From contig JAFTSR010000149.1 of the NCBI GenBank assembly GCA_017467225.1, forward strand, positions 1 to 14,144: a stretch of DNA of 14,144 bases, read 5' to 3'. Of the stretch, positions 1-5,062 are shown in pieces. The DNA is from Clostridia bacterium (GTDB lineage Bacteria; Bacillota_A; Clostridia; Oscillospirales; CAG-272). A program made the translations under genes and the position numbers. Under the pieces are notes generated by a model. That model searched no databases and was not told the origin of the DNA. It saw nothing but the letters and a program-made list of their open reading frames with translations. Every line of letters starts with the position of its first letter. The first letter of the stretch is position 1.

Positions 1-163
1 CACCATTGGCGCTCCAGCCGCTTGCATCCTCACAGTCGTCCAGGAAAAAGGGCTTTTCGGATTTTATATCATTGTTAACCACCTTGTTCACCGCTGCCGC
101 CGGCAATACGCATGCACACATTGTCAGAAAAGCAAGCGCGATACAGATCCATTTTTTCATCAT
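1..163 (-). CDS. Secreted protein with Sec signal peptide, N-terminal fragment (cut by window edge)
   Basis: Only the first 54 or so codons are inside the window; the gene continues beyond position 1. The translation begins MMKKWICIALAFLTMCACV and runs through a hydrophobic core to LPAAA, a typical Sec signal peptide with a likely signal-peptidase I site after the AAA. The mature part starts VNKVVNNDIKSEKPFFLDDC and continues EDASGWSANG. An 'FFLDDCEDASGW' type opening is often seen at the start of secreted carbohydrate-active or carbohydrate-binding proteins, but too little is visible to name a family. Two ATG codons in tandem (163 and 160) could serve as start; a GGAG lies about 10 nt upstream. 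A strong promoter at 221-249 reads into it. The product is probably exported or cell-surface attached. Function unknown. Confidence 0.7.
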   Translation of the reverse strand, partial: MMKKWICIALAFLTMCACVLPAAAVNKVVNNDIKSEKPFFLDDCEDASGWSANG

Positions 164-220
164 AAGCGAGACTCCGTTTCTCCGCCGCACGGGCGGGGTA
201 AATCAAGAATATTCCTCAAT

Positions 221-249
221 AGTTTACCAAATTTTTTCCCAAATGTCAA
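221..249 (-). promoter_or_regulatory. Vegetative promoter for the secreted-protein gene
   Basis: On the minus strand, TTGACA (249-244) and TAAACT (226-221) are separated by exactly 17 nt, a near-consensus sigma-A promoter. Transcription would start near 214, giving a leader of about 50 nt before the ATG at 163. The leader contains a GC-rich inverted element around 182-197 (CCGCCGCACGGGCGGGG on the plus strand) that could fold, but I see no recognisable riboswitch. Confidence 0.75.
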
Positions 250-308
250 GATAGCGCTTGAAATTTCGACATACTATACAAATTTCCTTTTGATTTTTGT
301 GAAAAATA

Positions 309-340
309 CACAGAGCCGCTTTTTCTGTCGAGGCTCCGTG
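309..340. repeat. Imperfect inverted repeat in the divergent intergenic region
   Basis: CACAGAGCC (309-317) and GGCTCCGTG (332-340) can pair with one mismatch and a 14-nt loop. On the plus strand a T-rich run (345-360) follows, so it resembles a weak rho-independent terminator, although no upstream rightward gene is visible. The 164-431 gap otherwise holds the two divergent promoters described separately; I see no small gene in it. Confidence 0.35.
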
Positions 341-391
341 CAAATTTTCTTTGTTTTTTTGGGCGCGGCTCTTTCTTTTTTTGCAAAAATA

Positions 392-400
392 TGATATACT
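392..400 (+). promoter_or_regulatory. Extended -10 promoter for the small membrane protein
   Basis: TGATATACT (392-400) is an extended -10 element (TG, one base, TATACT). The best -35 at correct spacing (372-377, TTTCTT) is poor, which is usual for extended -10 promoters. Transcription would start near 407, some 25 nt before the ATG at 432. A ribosome-binding AAAGGA at about 417-422 lies 9 nt before that ATG. Confidence 0.6.
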
Positions 401-431
401 TATTCTATCAATCCCGAAAGGATCTCTCTTT

Positions 432-992
432 ATGAATCAACAACTTGCCGATGCCATCCGCGCGCTGCCGCCCTTTTTGCAAAAGCCGCTGCTTCTGGGC
501 TGGCTTTGCCTGGCGCTGTCTGCCCTGGCCTATTGGTATTTTATCCGTCCGGCGCTGTGGAGCTATATCCGCGCGCATGCCTCCAAAAAAATCATTGCGT
601 CCTACCTTCCCAAGCGCCGCTCTCGTATCTTTTTTTCAGGCATCCGCAAAAAAGCACACCTGGAGCGCTGCGGCTGGTACACCGTCAATCTCTATCTGCT
701 TCCCTCGCTGCTCGGTGTGGCACTCTTGCATCTGGTCATGACGGTGCTTTGGCTGTGCGGCGTTTCCCTGCCATCCGGCGCAGAAACGGCGCACCTGGCG
801 CTTTTGTCGCTGCTGTTCTTTGCCATCGCCGTGCTTTCGCTGATCAGCCAGCCCGCTGCAACCAAAGAGCGGCGCACGCGTTGGGGCTTTCGCCCTTTTG
901 GTAACACGCTGCACGCCGCTCTATGGGAAATTATTATTGTTATTCTTCTGTTTTTGTGGTTCTACGTTGCTTATTTTCTGGCGTTACTGTGA
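432..992 (+). CDS. Small polytopic membrane protein of unknown function
   Basis: This 186-residue protein begins MNQQLADAIRALPPFLQKPL. I chose the ATG at 432 over the longer reading frame because the AAAGGA ribosome site lies 9 nt before it and the extended -10 promoter lies between the two candidate starts. Hydrophobic stretches around residues 21-43, 90-118, 125-145 and 160-186 predict four membrane helices. A strongly basic segment (SKKIIASYLPKRRSRIF, then KKAHLERC) lies between helices 1 and 2, and another (TKERRTRWGFR) between helices 3 and 4; by the positive-inside rule both face the cytoplasm. I do not recognise the family and see no catalytic motif. The gene stands alone, and its stop codon overlaps by 9 nt the stop end of the convergent oxidoreductase gene. 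Confidence 0.7.
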   Translation: MNQQLADAIRALPPFLQKPLLLGWLCLALSALAYWYFIRPALWSYIRAHASKKIIASYLPKRRSRIFFSGIRKKAHLERCGWYTVNLYLLPSLLGVALLHLVMTVLWLCGVSLPSGAETAHLALLSLLFFAIAVLSLISQPAATKERRTRWGFRPFGNTLHAALWEIIIVILLFLWFYVAYFLALL

Positions 993-1976
993 GTCACTCA
1001 CGCGCAGCACCACCTTACCTACGTTCTCGGAGCGGTACAGGATATCCTGTGCCGCTTCTGCTTGTTGTATGGGAAGGATCGCATGGATGGTCGGCATCAA
1101 CATTCCACGCTCGATCAGCGGATACACGTCGCGTACGATGCGGGAGAGCAGCTCCGCTTTGAAATCGGGCGTACGGGAGCGCAGCGTGCTGCCGATGATA
1201 CGGATATTTTTGACGTAGATATTTTTGAGATCGATAGCGCTCATCTGTCCACCCAGCGCTGCAATCATAATCCAACGGGCGCCCCGATTGAGAGACGGCA
1301 AGCACGCGCCCATCTCTGCGCCACCAACTCAATCAATGTCAACGTCTACGCCCTGCCCTGCCGAAAGCTCTCGCCACATTACGGCGGCAAGTGATTCCTT
1401 TTTGGTGTTGATCACCACGTCCGCTCCCCAAGCAGTCACTGCCTCGGCCTTGACATCGCTGCGCACCGTTGCAACCACGCGCAGTCCGAACGCCTTGGCC
1501 ATGGGGATCAGCACGCTGCCAAGACCCGACGCGCCGGCCGTTACCAAAAGCGTGTCGCCCGTTTTCGCACCGCCCTCGATAAATAAATTGAGATACGCTG
1601 TAGCAAACGCCTCGGGAATGGCGGCTGCCTGCTCCATGGAAAATCCGGTCGGCACGGGCATCAGCATATCATAGCGCACCGCCACATACTCCGCATAGCC
1701 ACCGCCGCCAAGAAGCGCGCACACAGCGTCTCCCACGCCATAAAGACATTGCTTCTCAGCCAAATTTCCCATAGCAACAATCACCCCGGAGATTTCCAGT
1801 CCCATCCATGCGGGCGCACCGGGAGGCGGCGGATAGTTACCCTCACGCTGCATCAGATCGGCACGGTTGAGCGCTGCCGCATGTATTTTGATCAGAACCT
1901 CGTCCTCGCCAAGCACGGGATCGGGCACGGTCTCCCAAGTGAGGCTCTGATCGGAATTTACCAATATTGCTTTCAT
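984..1976 (-). pseudogene. NAD(P)H:quinone oxidoreductase-like MDR protein, interrupted by an in-frame TGA
   Basis: Read through the stop, this gives 330 codons, the normal length for the PIG3-type quinone oxidoreductase branch of the medium-chain dehydrogenase/reductase (MDR) family. These enzymes use NADPH to reduce quinones or enone-type carbonyls. The N-terminal GroES-like domain (residues 1-120) contains AALNRADLMQREGNYPPPPG, typical of the family. The nucleotide-binding motif is VTAGASGLGS near residue 150. Codon 216 is TGA (1329-1331); translation on both sides is collinear with the family (GVDVDID-stop-VGGAEMG), where homologues commonly have Cys or another small residue. There is no frameshift. 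The downstream part ends with the family-typical ENVGKVVLRV. The start ATG at 1976 overlaps the upstream gene's TGA (ATGA) and has GGAGGGG before it. If the stop is real, the product lacks half of the nucleotide-binding domain and is almost certainly inactive. Confidence 0.8.
989..1001. repeat. 13-bp perfect palindrome at the convergent gene ends
   Basis: GTGAGT-C-ACTCAC spans the junction where the rightward membrane-protein gene and the leftward oxidoreductase operon overlap tail to tail. No T-run follows on either strand, so it is not a standard terminator. It may be chance or a protein-binding dyad. Confidence 0.35.
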
Positions 1977-3004
1977 ACCAGCCCCTCCATCTCTTCGCCA
2001 ACGCCGCAAGCCTTCATAACTGTGCGGAACAGCGCGAGCTCATAATCGTAGGTGTAAGGATTCTCGGCCTCACCGCGCACGTAGGAAACGAAGGCGCGGA
2101 GCATTCCCTCATAGCGGTCAAAGGGCTCGCTCTCCAGCACCTCCTTCTTATCCGCACGGGCAAGCGCAGCCTGCGCCTTGAGCAAAAGTCCCACCCCGGA
2201 TGGATTGGGAGCTCCCATCTCGATGGGCTTGATCTCAAGCGTAGCGTCAGAGCCGCAGATCACCAGCTGACGGCGATCATAGCCGCGATGCTCGGCGCAG
2301 CTTGTCTTGACAAAAGACACGCCATTTTTATATTTGAGCACGGCAAATCCGTAGTTCTCATTGTTCAGACCGTACTGTCCTGTCGAGCAATTAAATGGAA
2401 TGACCTCATCGGGCTCACCGCCCATGAATTGCATGACCATATCCACGTCGTGGCAGCCAAGATAGTACATCATGCCACCCCGGTGCTTGCCGATCCAGGA
2501 TGCCATATCCTCACCGTAGCACAGGCTCATATGCGCCTCAACCGCATAGATCTCGCCAAGCTCACCTGCCCTTTTCATTTCCATCGCCTTTTTCACCATG
2601 GCGTTGTAGCGATACATATATCCCATATGGAACACCAGATTTTTGGCGCGACAGGTCTCGACCAACCGTGCAAAGGAGGCGTAGCCGTGGGTGCCGGGCT
2701 TGTCCATCTGAATGTGCACGCCTTTATCTGCAAACATCTGCGCGTATGCCGTTGCCCGCTCCTCCTCAACTTCAATGACAACGGCATCAAGATCGTCCAT
2801 GCCAAGCAGCTGCCCGACGGTGTACCTTTTCATGCGCTTTTCATACCCTGCACGTATATTTTTGTGCTCCGGATGGCAATAATCCGGGCTCGGCTCCGCA
2901 TAGCCGATAAAATCGATCACGTCTCCCATACGAAGGAGCGTATCTGCCGTACCGAGCGAGTGAGGATGTCCAAGACCAATTTGCGCAACACGAATTTTTC
3001 TCAT
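1973..3004 (-). CDS. Gfo/Idh/MocA-family oxidoreductase
   Basis: The 343-residue product begins MRKIRVAQIGLGHPHSLGTA. Members are cytoplasmic NAD(P)-dependent dehydrogenases that act on sugars, cyclitols or glycosides. The N-terminal Rossmann motif is GLGHPH (10-15). DKPGTH at 101-106 matches the family EKP motif, with Lys102 as the likely catalytic lysine. GGMMYYLGCHDVD (176-188) supplies the expected catalytic His185 in the C-terminal alpha/beta domain. The ATG at 3004 was preferred over an upstream in-frame ATG at 3019 because it overlaps the preceding gene's TGA (ATGA) and has GGAGGAGG 6 nt upstream. Its own TGA in turn overlaps the next gene's ATG, so translation of all three operon genes is probably coupled. 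The substrate cannot be read from sequence; the nearby alpha-mannosidase makes a mannose-derived substrate plausible. Confidence 0.88.
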   Translation of the reverse strand: MRKIRVAQIGLGHPHSLGTADTLLRMGDVIDFIGYAEPSPDYCHPEHKNIRAGYEKRMKRYTVGQLLGMDDLDAVVIEVEEERATAYAQMFADKGVHIQMDKPGTHGYASFARLVETCRAKNLVFHMGYMYRYNAMVKKAMEMKRAGELGEIYAVEAHMSLCYGEDMASWIGKHRGGMMYYLGCHDVDMVMQFMGGEPDEVIPFNCSTGQYGLNNENYGFAVLKYKNGVSFVKTSCAEHRGYDRRQLVICGSDATLEIKPIEMGAPNPSGVGLLLKAQAALARADKKEVLESEPFDRYEGMLRAFVSYVRGEAENPYTYDYELALFRTVMKACGVGEEMEGLV

Positions 3005-4014
3005 GACAGCCTCCTCCAATCAAACTGCACGACGGTCGGGAAATTCTTGTCCTTGATCAGTCGGTCGTAGACCTCGGTACAGTCGGCCGGACTGTGCGTT
3101 TCCAGGATCATGCCACCAAGGTCCAGCCGTCCCATGGCACAAAGACGCAGCGCCGCCGCGATATCATCGCGGTGAGTGAAATAACCCGGGTGCGACTCCT
3201 CTTCCGGACGCGCCGCCGTATGCGCACCGATCATGGTAATGCCGGGACAGTGCACCTTTTGATAATAGTCGATGTTGAAATCCGCAAATCGGGTACAGCC
3301 GAGCAATGCGACGCGGCCAAAACGACGCATGCAGTCCAGTGCGCCGTCCAGCCCCGCTCCCACGCCCGTAACCTCGATGGCGACGCTGGCACCGCCGCAT
3401 GTGACTGCCTTGACCTTTTTGGCAAAGTTCTCCTCATACGGGGAGAAGGCGTAGTCCGCGCCGTAAGTCAGCGCCTGCTGCCGCCGCTCCTCTACGGGGT
3501 CCACCGCGACGATGGGACACGCACCGGCAAGCCTTGCCAGCTTGACAGCAAGCTGACCGAGCAGTCCCAATCCCATAACCAGCACGCTCTCGCCCATCTC
3601 CAGCCTCGTTTTACGGATAGCAGCCATCGGGAAGGTCGAAATAAAAGACAGAGCCGCCTCGGGCATGGTAATACGCTCATCGTCAATGCGTACGACCTGC
3701 TTCTCGGGCAGAACGTTATATTGCTCGTGTTTGCTCCAGTACATCACGACACGATCGCCGACGCGTACCGAGGTGACGTCCTTGCCCACCGCCTCGACCA
3801 CGCCTGCGCTGGAATATCCCAACGCATACGGGAAGGTAACCTTGGACACACGGGTGGCGGAGCAGCCGAGTCCGTCGGTGATATTGGCTCGCTCGGTGCC
3901 GCAGCTCAGCGTGGAAAACTCCGTCCGCACACGAACGTCTCCCGATCCCAGCGGCTTTTCGGGCACGTCGGTCAGCTCTGCGTGATTGACTTTGGTAAAT
4001 GTGATCTGTTTCAT
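3001..4014 (-). CDS. Zinc-site-degenerate MDR (alcohol/sorbitol dehydrogenase-like) oxidoreductase
   Basis: This 337-residue protein (MKQITFTKVNHAELTDVPEK...) is a medium-chain dehydrogenase/reductase. The nucleotide-binding motif GLGLLG is at 148-153, and Asp172 at the end of the second Rossmann strand favours NAD(H). Cys38 (LSCGTE) matches the first catalytic zinc ligand, but the usual GHE motif is GYS at 66-68. The four-cysteine structural zinc lobe is absent, so zinc use is doubtful. It most resembles MDR proteins annotated as zinc-binding dehydrogenases that sit beside Gfo/Idh/MocA genes. I chose the ATG at 4014 rather than 4056 because AGGGGG lies 7 nt upstream and the promoter -10 lies at 4045-4050. 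It is the first gene of a three-gene redox operon divergent from the AraC regulator. Confidence 0.85.
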   Translation of the reverse strand: MKQITFTKVNHAELTDVPEKPLGSGDVRVRTEFSTLSCGTERANITDGLGCSATRVSKVTFPYALGYSSAGVVEAVGKDVTSVRVGDRVVMYWSKHEQYNVLPEKQVVRIDDERITMPEAALSFISTFPMAAIRKTRLEMGESVLVMGLGLLGQLAVKLARLAGACPIVAVDPVEERRQQALTYGADYAFSPYEENFAKKVKAVTCGGASVAIEVTGVGAGLDGALDCMRRFGRVALLGCTRFADFNIDYYQKVHCPGITMIGAHTAARPEEESHPGYFTHRDDIAAALRLCAMGRLDLGGMILETHSPADCTEVYDRLIKDKNFPTVVQFDWRRLS

Positions 4015-4044
4015 AGGCTTTCCCCCTTTTGAAATTCTGCTATC

Positions 4045-4073
4045 AGTATACCGCAAAGGGCAATAAAAAGCAA
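4045..4073 (-). promoter_or_regulatory. Promoter of the three-gene oxidoreductase operon
   Basis: On the minus strand, TTGCTT (4073-4068) and TATACT (4050-4045) are 17 nt apart. Transcription would start near 4038, about 24 nt before the ATG at 4014. The -35 is overlapped by the left arm of an 11-bp inverted repeat (4072-4082), a good position for repression or activation by the divergent AraC-type regulator. Confidence 0.75.
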
Positions 4074-4119
4074 TATCAAAAACGATGCTGTTTTACCTTT
4101 TTTGATATTTTTTCAAAAA
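4072..4119. promoter_or_regulatory. Operator candidate: 11-bp inverted repeat plus a third half-site
   Basis: AATATCAAAAA (4072-4082) and TTTTTGATATT (4099-4109) form a perfect 11-bp inverted repeat with a 16-nt gap. A third copy of the core, TCAAAAA, lies at 4113-4119, just upstream of the AraC gene's -35. The array sits exactly between the two divergent promoters, where an autoregulating AraC-family protein would be expected to bind. The AT-rich composition could produce part of the match by chance, but 11 of 11 symmetry is notable. Confidence 0.55.
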
Positions 4120-4124
4120 TCCGC

Positions 4125-4153
4125 TTGCTTTTTGTTGCATTATATGATACAAT
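4125..4153 (+). promoter_or_regulatory. Promoter of the AraC-family regulator gene
   Basis: TTGCTT (4125-4130) and TACAAT (4148-4153) are 17 nt apart, with TG at 4145-4146 giving an extended -10. Transcription would start near 4160, only about 15 nt before the ATG at 4175. The 14 bases at 4125-4138 match 13 of 14 bases of the opposing promoter (4073-4060 on the minus strand). Confidence 0.75.
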
Positions 4154-4174
4154 CACAAAAAAACGGAGGTGACT

Positions 4175-4927
4175 ATGAACAAGGAACATCTGATCGTAAC
4201 GGAGCTGGTCAGCATGATGACCGTGCACTCCGCCAAGGGGCGGCAGGAGGAAATGCACTGCCGCAAATATTACGGTTTGTCCTTCTGCATCGACGGACAG
4301 ATCACCTACACGCACGGCGGCGTGGATTACGTTTCTCACCCGGGGTGTGCCATTCTTTTGCCGCAGGGTCAAGGCTACACCATCCGCGGCGATGTGGCAG
4401 GGCGCTTTCCGCTGATCAATTTCCGCTGTGCAAGCACGCTGTGCACCGCGCCTGTCGTCATTCCCATCGAAAGCAACGCGCCCTATCTTGCGCTGTACGA
4501 GCGGCTGCGTGCGCTGCGGCTGATGGGAGGTCAGGAGCTGCAGATGATGAGCCTTTTTTACGAGCTTTTACATCGACTGCTTACGCCACCGTCCTCCGCC
4601 CTGCTCTCTTCCGCGCTTGCCTATATCGAGCAAAATTTTTCCGATCCTCACCTGACCAACGCCACGCTGGCTGCTATGTGCAATATCAGCGAGGTTTATT
4701 TCCGCAAGTTGTTTACCCGTCAATATCACACCTCCCCCCGACAATGGCTGCTGGATTTTCGCATTGGCAAGGCCAAGCAGCTGCTGCGCGAGGGAAACGT
4801 CAAGATATCCGCCGTGGCGCAGACGTGCGGCTTTTCCGGCGTCTATCATTTCTGCCGCGCCTTCCGGACGCGCTGCGGCATGACACCCAGCGAGTACATG
4901 CTGCGCAACAAGGAGACGGGTGGGTAA
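4175..4927 (+). CDS. AraC-family transcriptional regulator
   Basis: The 250-residue product has a cupin-like ligand-sensing N-terminal half. It includes the HGGVDYVSHPGCAILLPQGQ segment around 47-66, typical of the AraC sugar-binding barrel. The C-terminal AraC DNA-binding domain spans about 145-245 with two helix-turn-helix units: LAAMCNISEVYFRKLFTRQY (165-184) and ISAVAQTCGFSGVYHFCRAF (211-230), followed by GMTPSEYM (235-242). I start it at ATG 4175, 5 nt after GGAGG, rather than at the GTG two codons upstream that lies inside the ribosome site. It is divergent from the three-gene redox operon and followed by the alpha-mannosidase gene, so it probably senses a glycan-derived sugar and controls one or both. 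AraC proteins of this size are usually activators. Confidence 0.92.
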   Translation: MNKEHLIVTELVSMMTVHSAKGRQEEMHCRKYYGLSFCIDGQITYTHGGVDYVSHPGCAILLPQGQGYTIRGDVAGRFPLINFRCASTLCTAPVVIPIESNAPYLALYERLRALRLMGGQELQMMSLFYELLHRLLTPPSSALLSSALAYIEQNFSDPHLTNATLAAMCNISEVYFRKLFTRQYHTSPRQWLLDFRIGKAKQLLREGNVKISAVAQTCGFSGVYHFCRAFRTRCGMTPSEYMLRNKETGG

Positions 4928-4985
4928 ATGCCGGGCGCGCCACAAAGGATTTTACAAAAAAACAACATGAATTTTGTGCAATCTC

Positions 4986-5014
4986 TTGACAAAGAAGGTC
5001 AGGTATGGTAAGAT
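4986..5014 (+). promoter_or_regulatory. Strong vegetative promoter of the alpha-mannosidase gene
   Basis: TTGACA (4986-4991), a 17-nt spacer and TAAGAT (5009-5014) make a near-consensus promoter. Transcription would start near 5021. The mannosidase can therefore be expressed independently of the regulator gene 59 nt upstream, although I see no terminator between them. Confidence 0.75.
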
Positions 5015-5022
5015 AAACCAAC

Positions 5023-5035
5023 CCCATCTGATGGG
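5023..5035. promoter_or_regulatory. 13-bp dyad at the mannosidase transcription start
   Basis: CCCATC-T-GATGGG is a perfect 6+1+6 dyad lying 9 bases downstream of the -10 element, at about +1 to +15. A one-base loop cannot form a good hairpin, so it is better explained as a DNA-binding dyad (operator) than as an RNA structure. It does not resemble the TTTTTGA half-sites at the divergent promoter, so a different regulator would be implied. Confidence 0.45.
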
Positions 5036-5062
5036 AAATCATCGACATAAGGAGAACACGCT

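Noticed and set aside
6..254. 82-codon rightward frame at the left edge
   Set aside because: It is antisense to the signal-peptide gene and runs through that gene's promoter.
984..1313. A separate short gene starting at the ATG at 1313 downstream of the TGA
   Set aside because: The sequence between the TGA and this ATG continues the same protein family in the same frame, so it is the second half of one gene.
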